A stretch of DNA of 64,000 nucleotides, taken from assembly GCA_963691775.1 (NCBI GenBank), contig OY829369.1, positions 434,001 to 498,000 of the forward strand, given 5' to 3'. Shown in pieces: positions 30,219 through 41,000 of the stretch; position 1 is the stretch's first letter, and each line of letters starts with the position of its first letter. The position numbers and the translations under genes were made by a program. Under the pieces are notes generated by a model. It was not told the origin of the DNA. It made no database searches and was given only the letters and a program-made list of their open reading frames with translations. This DNA is from JAZBPO01 sp963691775 (GTDB lineage Bacteria > Pseudomonadota > Gammaproteobacteria > Pseudomonadales > Azotimanducaceae).

Positions 30219-31406
30219 GTGAATCTGGCATTCACCGCATCAGAAGAGGCGTTTCGCGCCGAGGTTCAGGACTTCTTCGAAACCTCGCTCACGGACGAAC
30301 TGCGCGAGGCCGGTCGTCTCATGACGAGCGTGTATTCGAGTAAAGAGCATGCGCTCGCGTGGCAGAAAATTCTGTTCGACCGCGGCTGGCTGGTGCCGTC
30401 ATGGCCTAGCGCCTACGGCGGCTGCGACTGGAGCCTGACGCAGCGCTATATCTTCGCCTGCGAACGCGCTCGGGCACGCCCGCCTGCGCTCTCGCCCATG
30501 GGCCTTTCCATGCTTGGCCCCGCGCTGCTGGGCTGCGGCACCGAGGCGCAGAAGGCGCACTACCTGCCGCGTATCCTCAGCGGCGAAGACTACTGGTGCC
30601 AGGGCTACTCCGAGCCGCAATCGGGGTCGGACCTTGCTTCACTGCAGTGCCGGGCAGACGTGGACGGCACGGACTACGTGCTCAACGGCACCAAGATCTG
30701 GACGACGCACGCCCAGTACGCAACGCATATGTTCTGCCTGGTCCGAACAGCGCAGATGGATCGGCCACAGCGCGGCATCACCTTTCTCCTTCTGGACATG
30801 CGTTCACCCGGCATCACGGTCGACCCGATCGTTTTCAGCTCGGGCGCGGCGACGCAGGCCCAGGTGTTCTTCGAGAACGTGCGCGTCCCGCGCGTGAACG
30901 TCATCGGCGACGAGAACGACGGCTGGACCGTCGCCAAGTACCTGCTGGAATTTGAGCGCGGCGGCGGTGCGGCAGCGCCCGGCCTGCTCGAATCAATCGG
31001 CAACGCCCGCGCACTCCTTGCGAACGCGCGCGCCGCAGAGGTCGTGGATGCGCGCCTGCGCCTTGACGGCCTCGAGGCGCAGGTCCTCGCACTCGAAGTC
31101 GCAGAATTGCAAAGCCTTGCGGAGACCGAACGCACGGGGTCCCCGGGCGCCGCGTCGTCCATGCTCAAGCTGCGCGGCACAGAGCTTTCGCAGGCGATCA
31201 CCGAAATCGCCGTGGAGGCAGTGGGCTATGCGGGCGCTGTCTATCAGCCGGACGCGACGCGCGCCGGGACGAACAGCACGCCGATCGGCCCCGCTCATGG
31301 CGTCACCGCTGTGCCGTTCTATCTGAACAATCGAGCAGCCACCATTTATGCGGGGTCGTCCGAAGTTCAGCGGAACATCATTGCAAAGGCAGTGTTGGGG
31401 CTGTGA
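30219..31406 (+). CDS. Acyl-CoA dehydrogenase, subunit 2
   Basis: 395 residues. WCQGYSEPQSGSDLASLQCR is the FAD/substrate loop of the family and TKIWTTHAQYA follows. The C-terminus reads IYAGSSEVQRNIIAKAVLG where most members have Y-E-G-T-S-E, so Ala replaces the common catalytic Glu. The product starts 13 bp after subunit 1 ends. The two probably form a complex; the substrate cannot be told. Confidence 0.88.
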   Translation: MNLAFTASEEAFRAEVQDFFETSLTDELREAGRLMTSVYSSKEHALAWQKILFDRGWLVPSWPSAYGGCDWSLTQRYIFACERARARPPALSPMGLSMLGPALLGCGTEAQKAHYLPRILSGEDYWCQGYSEPQSGSDLASLQCRADVDGTDYVLNGTKIWTTHAQYATHMFCLVRTAQMDRPQRGITFLLLDMRSPGITVDPIVFSSGAATQAQVFFENVRVPRVNVIGDENDGWTVAKYLLEFERGGGAAAPGLLESIGNARALLANARAAEVVDARLRLDGLEAQVLALEVAELQSLAETERTGSPGAASSMLKLRGTELSQAITEIAVEAVGYAGAVYQPDATRAGTNSTPIGPAHGVTAVPFYLNNRAATIYAGSSEVQRNIIAKAVLGL

Positions 31407-32017
31407 GCGCCCGCCTCTGGCTCGTCCGCCACGGCCGCATCGAAGCCAACGTCAGTGGCCATTGGCACGGCTCCACAGATTCACCTCTGGATGTCGTGGG
31501 CCACCGGCAGATCGAGGCTGTCGGGCGCTGGTTTGCCGGTTCTGGGGTGCGCTTCGAAGCGGTCTACACCAGCCCCCTGCAGCGCACGCGACACACGGCA
31601 GAGGCCATTGCGCGCGCGCTCGCACTCGACATCGAGGCCCGCGACGATCTGCGGGAATACGGCATCGGCGTGCTGGAGGGTACGCCCTACGCGGATCTCA
31701 TGGTGCCTGGCGGTTTCATGGAGCGGATGCGCAACGATCCGCAGTGGGCGCCGGAGGCGGGAGAGTCACTTCGCGACGTCGTCAATCGCATGCGCTGCGC
31801 GACGCGCGCGATCGCGCAGGCGCACCCCCATGGTGAGGTGGTGGTCGTAAGCCACGGCGCCGCCATGGGCCTGCTGCTCGGGGAACTGCTGCACGACGAC
31901 CCCCTCGCCTGGCGCAATTACCACGTCGCCAACTGCAGCGTGACTGAGCTGCGTCTCGAACCGGAAGCGGCGCTCGGCCGATTCAACTGCACGGACCACC
32001 TGGACGGAATCGGCTGA
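31403..32017 (+). CDS. Histidine phosphatase family protein
   Basis: 204 residues, GTG start overlapping the previous stop. WLVRHGRIEAN supplies the catalytic His (LVRHG, His10), YTSPLQRTRHTAEAIA the second Arg, EYGIGVLEG the acid, and VVSHGAAMG the second catalytic His. A phosphoglycerate-mutase-like phosphatase, probably of small phosphate esters. Co-transcribed with the acyl-CoA dehydrogenases. Confidence 0.9.
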   Translation: MSARLWLVRHGRIEANVSGHWHGSTDSPLDVVGHRQIEAVGRWFAGSGVRFEAVYTSPLQRTRHTAEAIARALALDIEARDDLREYGIGVLEGTPYADLMVPGGFMERMRNDPQWAPEAGESLRDVVNRMRCATRAIAQAHPHGEVVVVSHGAAMGLLLGELLHDDPLAWRNYHVANCSVTELRLEPEAALGRFNCTDHLDGIG

Positions 32018-32536
32018 ACCCGCCAGCGAGAGCCCAACGGGCGGGCACAAAATCGGCCCGGGCGCCCCATCGCCGCGCCTCGCAGCGTATCCTTGCGAGC
32101 ACACGCCTGCGCCGACCCCCAGGTCGATCAGCTTTCAGGAATCGCAGCCTGTGTGAGCGCCTCAAGGGCAACAGCAACGGCAAGACAGACGGCGTCGAGT
32201 GCCGCGCGCTCCCCGATCGCGACTGCCTCGGCGAGAATTTCTTCGCGGGGAATCGCAATTGCAAGCGGATCCGCCAGGGGGGCGAACTGGCCGGCATAGT
32301 GTTCTATTTCGGTCGGTTGTTGCGCCAAAGCCGTGGACCCAATGCCAGTTTGTTGTTGCTGACGCTATCGCAGCATTCGTGCCCACCCAGAGGATGATTT
32401 GGTTACCAACTGTAATGAGGCCGCTCCCCCAGCCCGCGCGCTTCACGTTGACACCTGAGCCTGAGCGGTCAGGTCCGTATGGGAGCTGGCATATCAAATT
32501 GCACTGCGTCTTCGCGCTCTGCAAAGGACGTTCGCA
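32018..32536. other. Intergenic region of lower GC
   Basis: 519 bp without a convincing gene and visibly richer in A and T than the flanks. A minus-strand frame at 32328-32128 (TTG start, 66 codons, ending LEALTQAAIPES) could be a tiny gene or relic. TTGACA at 32448-32453 is a perfect -35 element but no matching -10 lies at the normal distance. A short GC stem just after 32017 (CCCGCC with GGCGGG, 15-base loop) lacks a T-run. Confidence 0.5.
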
Positions 32537-33814
32537 TTGAGCGAAATCGAATCTCTTGCCAGCCGAGAGGCGGCGTTCACTCGCGAGGTGGAAACTCATC
32601 TCGTACGCAATTATGCAGCCCATCTCGCACACGGCCTGCTCGGGCAGACCGGCTTCCGACTGCTCAACGCCCCCACATTCCTCCCTGCGTATGTGATGCT
32701 GCTTTCCGGCGGTTCTGACATAGCCGTGGGTCTGGTCCTGTCCCTGCAGGCCTTCGGCATGCTGATCACGCCAACGATCGGCGCCAACCTCATCGAGCAC
32801 CGGACGCGCGTGCTGCCCGTGGGCTTCGCCACCGGCGGCATGATGCGTCTCATGGTGCTTTTCATCGCCCTGTCGGGGCTGGTGCTACCCCAATCCTGGG
32901 CGCTGCCCGCGGTGGCCCTCTTCGTGCTCGGCTTCGGGCTGTTCATGGGTATGCAGGGAGTAATCTTCAACTTCCTGATGTCAAAGGTGATTCCGGTCAG
33001 CAAGCGAGGGCGCCTGACGGGCCTGCGCAACTTTCTCGCGGGGATCACGTCGGCGATCGTTGCGTGGATCGGAGGCGAGTTCCTGATCGGCGCCGAACCG
33101 ACGATCGCGGGCTACTCATGGACCTTCATGATGGCGTTCGTGCTGACCACGACAGGCCTCGCGATGCTTCTGTTCATGAGGGAACCAGAGCCGCCCACCG
33201 TTCGGACGGCAACGCCTCTGGGGCGGCGGCTGAAGGAAGTACCGGCGCTGATGCGGGACGACGCGAGCTTTGCTCGCTACGTCTTCGCGCGCGCACTCGC
33301 CACGCTCGGCCGCATGGCGGCCCCCTTCTACATTCTCTACGCCGGCGGAGCGATCGGCCTGTCGGGGTCGACGCTCGCGGCACTGACCATCGCATTCACC
33401 TTGTCTGGAACCGTTTCCAATCTCGTCTGGGGAGCCCTTGCCGATCGCTACGGCTTCCGCCTGGCATTCCTCAGCTCCATCGCGCTCTGGGTCGCGTCCA
33501 CGCTCGGCCTGATGGTCACCGATGGACTACTGCCCACGATCATCGTCTTTGTCGGCATCGGCGCCGCGTTCCAGGGCTTCCAGCAATCAGCGATGAACCT
33601 GACCCTTGAATTCGGCCAGCGAGACGACCTACCCATGCGCATCGCACTTGCGAACTCTGGTTCGGAAGCAGCGGGAACCATTGGGCCGATCCTCGGCGGC
33701 GTACTCGCCGCATCCTTCGGCTACGGGTCCGTTTTCCTGACGTCGATCTGCTTTCTCACTCTTGGGGGCTGGATGGTCGTCCGCTTCGTCCCCGAACCCA
33801 GGCACGCGCCCTGA
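32537..33814 (+). CDS. MFS transporter
   Basis: 425 residues with twelve predicted membrane helices and a cytoplasmic loop after the sixth (EPEPPTVRTATPLGRRLKEV), as in the major facilitator superfamily. The start is a TTG at 32537 giving MSEIESLASREAAFTREV; no better start is in frame close by. No substrate signature recognised. Confidence 0.85.
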   Translation: MSEIESLASREAAFTREVETHLVRNYAAHLAHGLLGQTGFRLLNAPTFLPAYVMLLSGGSDIAVGLVLSLQAFGMLITPTIGANLIEHRTRVLPVGFATGGMMRLMVLFIALSGLVLPQSWALPAVALFVLGFGLFMGMQGVIFNFLMSKVIPVSKRGRLTGLRNFLAGITSAIVAWIGGEFLIGAEPTIAGYSWTFMMAFVLTTTGLAMLLFMREPEPPTVRTATPLGRRLKEVPALMRDDASFARYVFARALATLGRMAAPFYILYAGGAIGLSGSTLAALTIAFTLSGTVSNLVWGALADRYGFRLAFLSSIALWVASTLGLMVTDGLLPTIIVFVGIGAAFQGFQQSAMNLTLEFGQRDDLPMRIALANSGSEAAGTIGPILGGVLAASFGYGSVFLTSICFLTLGGWMVVRFVPEPRHAP

Positions 33815-34009
33815 AGCGAACAGCTGCGGATATGGAAGCTGTCCGCGGCGCCCCGGGTCTTCAGCGCACGATCGCGCGCGGCGCTGTGATGCCCGCGCAG
33901 AAGGGGATGACCGAGGGGCCATCGGCAGCGTCTGCAGAACCGTGACCGGGTCGCACTCACAGCGTCCGCCGGGGTGGTATCTTCCGCTGCCGGAGGAAGA
34001 GGACTCCCT

Positions 34010-34918
34010 GTGTCAGAGCACAGCAGTGCGCGTTTGGCCGTCATGTTCACGGCACTCAGCGGCATCGACCAGGTCGCGCGCCATGACGGTGACGCCGCAT
34101 CCGTTGTTGCCCTGCAGCGCCTGACCGACCACTTGCGCTTTCTCGCAGCGACCAACGGCGGCGAGGTCGTGGACGCGATCGGCAGCGAGCTGTTCATCGT
34201 GTTCGAACGCGCAGACACAGCGCTGCAGTGCGCATGTCTCATGCAGAAGGACGTTCATCAGCGCCCAGAACTCCGTGATCCACGCGTTTCGCTCAGCGTA
34301 GGCATGCACTATGGCGCGGCCATCCGCAAAGACACGGGCGTTTATGGCGATAGCGTGAATACGGCAGCACGCGTGAAGAGCCAGTGCACGCCTGGGCGCA
34401 TCCTCATGACCTGGGAAGCGAAGATCACCTTGCCGCAACAAAGCCGCGCGCTCATGCGGCCCTTCGATCGAGTCGTCGTGAAGGGCAAAACGCGCCCGCT
34501 GACGCTCTTCGAAGCCCTCTGGGCGCCCGAAGATCTGAACAAGACATCGGTCATCTCCGCCATGATCGACACGGGATACCTGCAGGACCTCACCGCCGAC
34601 AGCCTGGCGATGCGAGTTGCAGGGGACGTAAAGACGCTCAGCAGCGCCATGACGCCTGTGACCCTTGGGCGAAGTCGCCAGTGCGATGTGGCGATCGATT
34701 GCAGCACGGCTTCCCGCCTCCACTGCCGAATCGAACACCGGCGGGGCAAATTCGTGCTGATTGATACCAGCACCAACGGCACCCATCTCCTGCGCTCGGA
34801 CGGATCGCAGGCGCTGCTCAAGCGCGAGCAGGCCGTCCTCACGGGCAAGGGCCGGTTCGCGCTCGGCACCAATCCCGAACCAGGCGCACTGTGCACCATC
34901 GACTTCGAGTGCGATTGA
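34010..34918 (+). CDS. Degenerate class III nucleotide cyclase domain fused to FHA domain
   Basis: 302 residues from the GTG at 34010, which has GGAGGAAGAGGA just upstream. Residues 8-180 follow the class III cyclase fold (LAVMFTALSG, VYGDSVNTAARVKS), but the first metal-binding Asp is Thr14 (FTALSG) and the second is Ser59 (IGSEL), so catalysis is unlikely. Residues about 215-290 are an FHA phosphothreonine-binding domain with GRSRQCD, SRLHCRI and NGT. Probably a signalling adaptor that reads phosphoproteins. No kinase is encoded nearby. Confidence 0.85.
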   Translation: MSEHSSARLAVMFTALSGIDQVARHDGDAASVVALQRLTDHLRFLAATNGGEVVDAIGSELFIVFERADTALQCACLMQKDVHQRPELRDPRVSLSVGMHYGAAIRKDTGVYGDSVNTAARVKSQCTPGRILMTWEAKITLPQQSRALMRPFDRVVVKGKTRPLTLFEALWAPEDLNKTSVISAMIDTGYLQDLTADSLAMRVAGDVKTLSSAMTPVTLGRSRQCDVAIDCSTASRLHCRIEHRRGKFVLIDTSTNGTHLLRSDGSQALLKREQAVLTGKGRFALGTNPEPGALCTIDFECD

Positions 34919-35139
34919 CGCACGTAAACGCATGCTGCATCGCCATCTCCTGGGCTGCGGCGCTGGCCATGCTCGAGCGCTTGAGCCATCCGTACAAAAG
35001 TCCACTTGCAGGCGCAGGACGCGCCAGCGAAGGATCCTCTCGGATTCCGGCATTGACGGTCATCGAGCACATTCCTCGGACCGCCCGGCTATCGAACGGG
35101 GGCGGACGGCTACACTGCGGAAAACGGTGGAGAAGCGTG

Positions 35140-36453
35140 ATGAACGAATGGCACCTTGATGATGCAGGGCTCGCACTCACGACAGCGTCCGAAGCTGCCG
35201 CGCAGCGTTGGAATGCACTTCTGGACGACTATGCGATCTTCCGGAGCTCCGTACCGGATCGGCTCCGGGAGCTGCTGGAGGCGGACCCTCAGCTGACGCT
35301 CGCCTGGACCGTCCGATCCGCCCTCCTGATGCTCTCCGGCAAGGCCGAGTTTCTGGAGCCGGCGCGCATTGCAGCCGATCGAGCCACAGCGCTTGCCGCC
35401 AAGGCAACGCGGCGGGAGCGACGCTACGCGGACGCAGCGGTCGCCTGGGCGGCCGACGACGTTGCGACCGCACGCGGCCTTTGGGAGACCATCCTCTTAG
35501 AGGCGCCGCAGGACCTGCTGGCGCTCAAGCTCGCGCAGTTTGCCCACTTCTATGCCGGCGACAGCGACGCCATGCGCCGATCCGTGCTTCAGGTCGCGGA
35601 TGCCTGGTCAGACGCGAGCCCGCGCTATGGACGCTACCTCGGCACCCGCGCGTTCGCGCTGGAGGAAGCGGGCGATATCGCAGCTGCGGAGCACGATGGG
35701 CGCGCGGCCGTCGTCTGGGGCCGCCACGACGCCTGGGCGATCCACGCCGTCGCGCACTGCCTCGAAACGCGCGCTGCGCCTGAAGAAGGCAAAGACTGGA
35801 TCGACGGCCTCGAAGGCGACTGGTCGGGCGCAGGCACCATGGACGGCCACCTGCGCTGGCATCGCGCCCTCTTTACGCTCGAGGCAGACGGCCCGGAGGC
35901 TGTGCTGGCTGATTTCGACGACGGCATTCGCATCCGAGGCTCGGAGGAGTACCTGGATCTGTGCAACGACATTTCCATGCTGCAGCGCCTCGAACTGCGC
36001 GGCGTGGACGTGGGCAGGCGCTGGGTCGAGATCGCCGACGCTGTCGAACGGCGCGCGGCCGCGACGACCCTCGCCTTCTGCGACGTGCACTGGGCGCTGG
36101 GCTTGGCCGCTGCGGGGCGCGCCAAAGCGGTGCGCGCTCTTCTCGACCGGCTTGCATCTGCCGGCGCATCGATCCGCTCCGATGCTCTCGCCTACCGATT
36201 GGCCGCCGCGCCAACCGCCAAGGGCTTGATCGCCTTCCGGTCCGGCGCCTTTGAGGAAGCACTCGAGTTGTTGCTCCGAGCCCGTCCGCACTGGAGCCGT
36301 CTCGGCGGGTCCCACGCGCAGCGCGATCTCTTCGCCCAGATACTCGCAGCCACAGCGGCCGGCGCGGGTGAAGCTGCCCTCCTCGCACGCCTGGAAGACG
36401 AACGGTTACAGGCGCGCCCCCACGAGCGCACCTGGCTGCCGTCGGCAGCCTGA
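35140..36453 (+). CDS. TTC38-like helical repeat protein
   Basis: 437 residues, no signal peptide. Helical repeats of TPR type throughout; DAWAIHAVAHCLETR followed by WSGAGTMDGHLRWHRALFTLE matches the TTC38 family. ATG at 35140 has GGAGAAG upstream; a longer in-frame start at 34891 overlaps the previous gene. Function unknown in bacteria. The 221 bp upstream hold no other gene. Confidence 0.8.
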   Translation: MNEWHLDDAGLALTTASEAAAQRWNALLDDYAIFRSSVPDRLRELLEADPQLTLAWTVRSALLMLSGKAEFLEPARIAADRATALAAKATRRERRYADAAVAWAADDVATARGLWETILLEAPQDLLALKLAQFAHFYAGDSDAMRRSVLQVADAWSDASPRYGRYLGTRAFALEEAGDIAAAEHDGRAAVVWGRHDAWAIHAVAHCLETRAAPEEGKDWIDGLEGDWSGAGTMDGHLRWHRALFTLEADGPEAVLADFDDGIRIRGSEEYLDLCNDISMLQRLELRGVDVGRRWVEIADAVERRAAATTLAFCDVHWALGLAAAGRAKAVRALLDRLASAGASIRSDALAYRLAAAPTAKGLIAFRSGAFEEALELLLRARPHWSRLGGSHAQRDLFAQILAATAAGAGEAALLARLEDERLQARPHERTWLPSAA

Positions 36454-36535
36454 TGCTGCGGGTGGTCAGCCCCGGGGCGCACCACTAGACTGCCGCGCCC
36501 GTCCTTCACTTGCGATCCACCGGGACCGAACGTAC

Positions 36536-37138
36536 ATGCGCAACGCCGTGATCTACTTCCTGGCCTTTATCGGCGGCTTCACGATCATGTCGATCGAATT
36601 GCTCGGCGGCCGCATCCTCGCTCCGTTCTTCGGCTCCAGCGTCTACGTGTGGGGATCCATCATTACCATCTTCATGCTGGCGCTCTCCGGCGGCTATCTG
36701 ATCGGCGGGCGTTTCTCCCTGCACGCACCGTCGCTTACGCGCTTCGGTCTCCTGTTCATCGCGGGCGCCGTCCTGATCGGCCCACTCCTGCTCGCGGGCA
36801 CGCCGATCATGGAATGGGTTTTCATCCGTATCGAAGACCCCCGCTATGGCTCCCTGATCGCGGCCACGGCGCTGTTTTTGCTGCCCACCGTGATGCTGGG
36901 CATGATCTCGCCGTATTCCGTGCGCTTGCTCGTTCAGCAGACGGAGGAAAGCGGACAGGTGGCCGGATTCCTGTACTTCGTGTCCACCTTCGGCAGCGCC
37001 CTCGGCACGCTCGGCACTTCGTTCTATTTCGTACTCTGGTTCGAGGTCGACCAGATCCTGATCGGTCTGATCGGCGCGCTCATCGCCTGCGGCGTACTCG
37101 GCGTCGCCGCAGATCGCCTGTTCGAGGAATCCGCATGA
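36536..37138 (+). CDS. Membrane domain of a split spermidine synthase-like protein
   Basis: 200 residues, six predicted helices. MSIELLGGRILAPFFGSSVYVWGS and LPTVMLGMISPYSVRLL are the signature of the membrane half found fused to spermidine synthase-like methyltransferases in other bacteria. Here the halves are two genes overlapping by ATGA. Likely works together with the exported half encoded downstream. Confidence 0.85.
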   Translation: MRNAVIYFLAFIGGFTIMSIELLGGRILAPFFGSSVYVWGSIITIFMLALSGGYLIGGRFSLHAPSLTRFGLLFIAGAVLIGPLLLAGTPIMEWVFIRIEDPRYGSLIAATALFLLPTVMLGMISPYSVRLLVQQTEESGQVAGFLYFVSTFGSALGTLGTSFYFVLWFEVDQILIGLIGALIACGVLGVAADRLFEESA

Positions 37139-38022
37139 CCGCCGTCATCCGCACGATCCTGCTGCTCGCTTTCTCGCTTGCCACGTTCGCGCAGGCGGCT
37201 GAGGTCATCCACAAGGAGCGTTCGCTCTATCGCAACATCATCGTGCGCGAGCAGGACGACCGCCGATGCCTGCTGTTCACGGTTCGACGATCGAACCGCA
37301 ACCAGTCGTGCATCGACCTGGAGAATCCGGATCGGCTCGTTTTTCCCTACGTCAGAATGATGTTCTCTGGCCTGCTCGTGAATCCCGAACCCGAGCGCAT
37401 CCTCATAGTCGGCCTCGGCGGGGGCTCGATTCCGCGCACCTTCCACGATCTCAACCCCGATGCGCAGCAAGACCTCGTCGAGATCGACGAGGCCGTCGTC
37501 CGCGTCGCCGAGCGCTTCTTCATGTTCACTCCGAACGAGCGCATGCGCGTGCACGTGCGCGATGCGCGCGTGTTCGTGAAGCGCGCCCTCGCCCGCGGAC
37601 AGACCTACGACTACGTCATGCTCGACGCCTTCACGGGGGAATACATCCCCGAACATCTGCTCACGAAGGAATTCCTGGAAGAAGTTCGCGGGATCCTCGC
37701 CCCGGGCGGCGTGCTCGTGGCGAACACCTTCTCCTCCTCGCGGCTCTACGACCACGAGACCTCGACCTACAAAGCCGTGTTCGAGCACCTCGCAGAGGTC
37801 ACGCTGCCGACGTCACTGAATCGGATTCTCGTCGCCTACGACGGAGACTGGCCGGTGGATGCGCTCCTAGCAGAGCGCGCAGCATCGCTCGGTAGCGTCA
37901 TGCGCCGCTACGGCGTCGAAATGGATGCGCTCGCGGAAAACATGACCCGCGAGTTCGAGTACGACCAGACGGCTCGCCTGCTCACCGATCAATACGCGCC
38001 GGCAAATCTGCTCTCGCAATGA
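37135..38022 (+). CDS. Exported spermidine synthase-like methyltransferase-fold protein
   Basis: 295 residues with a clear signal peptide (ILLLAFSLATFAQAAEV). A Rossmann methyltransferase fold follows: GLGGGSIPRTFHDL (motif I), EIDEAV (acid loop) and MLDAFTGEYIPEHLLT at the place of the spermidine synthase active site, including an Asp. A periplasmic location is unexpected for an enzyme using decarboxylated S-adenosylmethionine, so the ligand may differ. Coupled to its membrane partner by ATGA. No speD or other polyamine gene is nearby. Confidence 0.83.
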   Translation: MTAVIRTILLLAFSLATFAQAAEVIHKERSLYRNIIVREQDDRRCLLFTVRRSNRNQSCIDLENPDRLVFPYVRMMFSGLLVNPEPERILIVGLGGGSIPRTFHDLNPDAQQDLVEIDEAVVRVAERFFMFTPNERMRVHVRDARVFVKRALARGQTYDYVMLDAFTGEYIPEHLLTKEFLEEVRGILAPGGVLVANTFSSSRLYDHETSTYKAVFEHLAEVTLPTSLNRILVAYDGDWPVDALLAERAASLGSVMRRYGVEMDALAENMTREFEYDQTARLLTDQYAPANLLSQ

Positions 38023-38025
38023 GCG

Positions 38026-41000
38026 CTACTGGATGCAGGCGCGGTAGGACAGCGTGAAACTGGGCGCCGATCCATCGAAGCGCCCCATCTGGCCACTCGG
38101 CGTGACCACGAATCCCGTGACGTTGTCGTAGCAGCCGTCGCCGTCCGCGTCTTCTGCAGGCCCGGTTCCACCACCATCAAAGAGAAGGTTCACGTCGTCC
38201 CCGAAAGCGAACGTGAGGCCCGAGTCGCCGGGATCGAAGCTGATCGAATCCTCGACGTCGAGCGTGGCCGGCACGCTCAAGAGGAGCTGCTCAGGGAAGT
38301 TGTCGGTGATCACGACCGACTCCGGCGATGCTCGGCCACGCCCCTGGTTCGAGACGTTCACGTCGTAGCCGACGACGGCCCCCGGTATGCGCTTGAAGTT
38401 GCTCGAGTTCACAGGGTCCGAATAGACGACCGGCGAGCTTTTCATGATTAGGAAATCGGGCAATCCCAATTCGAAGGTGCCAAGGTCGGAATCGAAGAGC
38501 TGATTGGCTTCGCCTTCCTGGCTGTCGCCCTCCTCCGCTGTCACTGTGAACGTCCAATCGCCTGTCGGCCCGAAAGGCGTCGGCGGCGTGACGTTATCGT
38601 TCACCGCGTAGGCGATCTCGAAGGTTTTGGTGGCCGATGTATCGCCAGGGTCCGAGTTGGAAACATCGTTCATCGTCTGAGCGTCGAAGCCGACGCTCGC
38701 ACCCTGCGCATCCTGGACGGTCACTTTCGCCCCCGCGATGTCGAAGTCACCGAACGGATCCGATACGGACGCTCGCAGGTAGATCACCTCGCCCGGGTCC
38801 GTGGCGGTGACTGGAGCGCCCCCGCCGTTCGCAAGCGTGTCGTCGAAAGCCCCGACCGAGTCGACGTTGATCACTGTGGAGGTTGGCAGCAGCAGCTTCG
38901 AACGACTGATGAACTCATTAGATTCGTTCGCGGCCTGCATGAAAATCCGGAAGCGTCGATCACCACCGCCGGTGGTCGTGTTCGTAAATCTGACTCGGAG
39001 CTGTTCGCCAACAGCGATCGTCTGATTGGATATCGAAAGCGGCAATCCATTCGGATCGCTGTCCGGTAGCGTAATGAGTACCGGGTTCTGATTGGCCGTA
39101 CTGCCAATGACGACGACGTAATCTGCGCTTCCGATGACGGTAGCGGTCCCGCCCGCAACGCGCTCAACGTCGATCGTGAAGCTCCTGGAGTTGCCATTCC
39201 CTCGTTCGATCATCCAGAGCTGGAAACGGAGATCGCCATCAATCACGAGGGGGCGCACGAGCGGCGGTGTCAGATCCCAGAAGTCTGCGTCACCCTGGTC
39301 CACCTCCACACGACGCTGCGCTTTTTGCCCGCTGATGTCGAGCAGGGCCCGCCTCAGCCCATCGGGGGAATCGTTATTCGTCGGCTCCGAGTTGTCGTTG
39401 TTGATCTGGAAATAGAGCGGCTTGTCGCCTTCCGTGGGTAGTGTCGACTGATCAATGACAAACGTATTCGCCACAAGGTCCGTGGTCGCACCGAGCAACT
39501 CAAGAACCGCTGTGTTCTCGACGATGTCACCGGCGCTCGCACCACTGACGTTTGCTCTGAACTGAAGATTCACTGAACCACCGGCCGGAATGCTGATGCC
39601 GGACACTGTCCAGCGACCGTTAGATCCGCCAAGCGGATCAAACACGCCGGTTCCGGTGCCCGCAGATACCTCTACGAAACTGGCGCTGTCGAAGATCGGG
39701 TCGAGCTCGTCCGTCACCGTGACATTCGAGGCCACCACGCCGGCGGTCTCCGTAAGCGTGATCGTATAGAGCACCGACTCGCCGTTGCCGAGATCCCCGC
39801 CGGTCTCATCGACGCCGACCTTTACCGATGTCGAAAGATCCGGCACCACGACGGCGCTGATGACGCTATCGGAGTCGTTGCCGCTAACGTTGTCGAAGTT
39901 CACGCCGGAGACGAACGCAGTGTTCGTGAACGACGGCGCAGCGGAAGCAGCAACATCGACCAAAACCGTGATGTCGTCCGGCACCGTCGCACCGTTGGCG
40001 AGCCCAAGTGTGTAATCACAGGTGATCACGCCGCCCGTCTCGGCACAACTCCAATCCGTGCCCGTCGCGCTCACAAAACTGACGCCTGAGAGCCCGCTGA
40101 TGTCGTCGGTCACCGTGATCGTGCCGTTCTCGTCGTTCGGACCATTGTTGGTCACTGACAGCGTGTAAGACGCCTGATCGCCAGCCGTGACGGTCCCTGG
40201 GCCCGATTTCGTGACGGCGAGATCCGAAACTGCTGTATTCGTCACGCTGATGACTTCAGCCGTCAGGAAGACTAAGTCGTTACCAGCAGTGTATTCCGTC
40301 GAAGCGGAAGTCTCGTTTGTGCCGAGGATGCTGGTCAGGTCGTAGGTATCAACGTCCACGCCGAAAACGTTGGTCAGTCCCTGAGCGCTGATCGTCGAGT
40401 TGAAGTCATTGTTGCTGTTATTAACGCCACCGACATTGAACGGATCTCCCGGGACCGGAATAGGCGTTGAATTGAAGGTAATCCCTTCAGTGTCGAAGAT
40501 CCCGTCGTCGCCCTCCCAGGTGATGACGAGCTGCTTTCCGTCGACGTCCGCCTGATCGGAAGGGGTCAGGAAATTCGTCGGCGTAAGAGTCAACGAAGCG
40601 TTGCGGAACTGCTGGAAGCCGTCGAACACGTTGATGACGCGCAGCGGATCGGTTGGGTCTTCGTAGATCACGACAATCGCGAACCCACCCAGCACGCCGT
40701 TTGGGCAATGCGGCGCGCCGGTGAAGATCGACAGATCACTCATGGTGATGCTGGTAGAGGCGCCGGCGTTCGAGCCCTGGCCCTGCATCAGCAGCGTGAT
40801 GTCTTCGAAGCCGCCGTAGAAGTCGATGTTGCTTGTACCGAAGACGAAGCGAGACGTGAAGGTCCTGTCCGCATCGATCGAGTAGGTCGTGCCGTTGATC
40901 TGCAGCGTTACGAGCGCGTCGCTGTCGTCCAGTGCGTTCGTCGAACCCGCGTAGTAGAGATACGCCGCGACGATCTCGCTTCGATTCACCGGCAATGCCG

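Noticed and set aside
32018..32060. Rho-independent terminator after the histidine phosphatase gene
   Set aside because: The GC stem has a long 15-base loop and no T-run.
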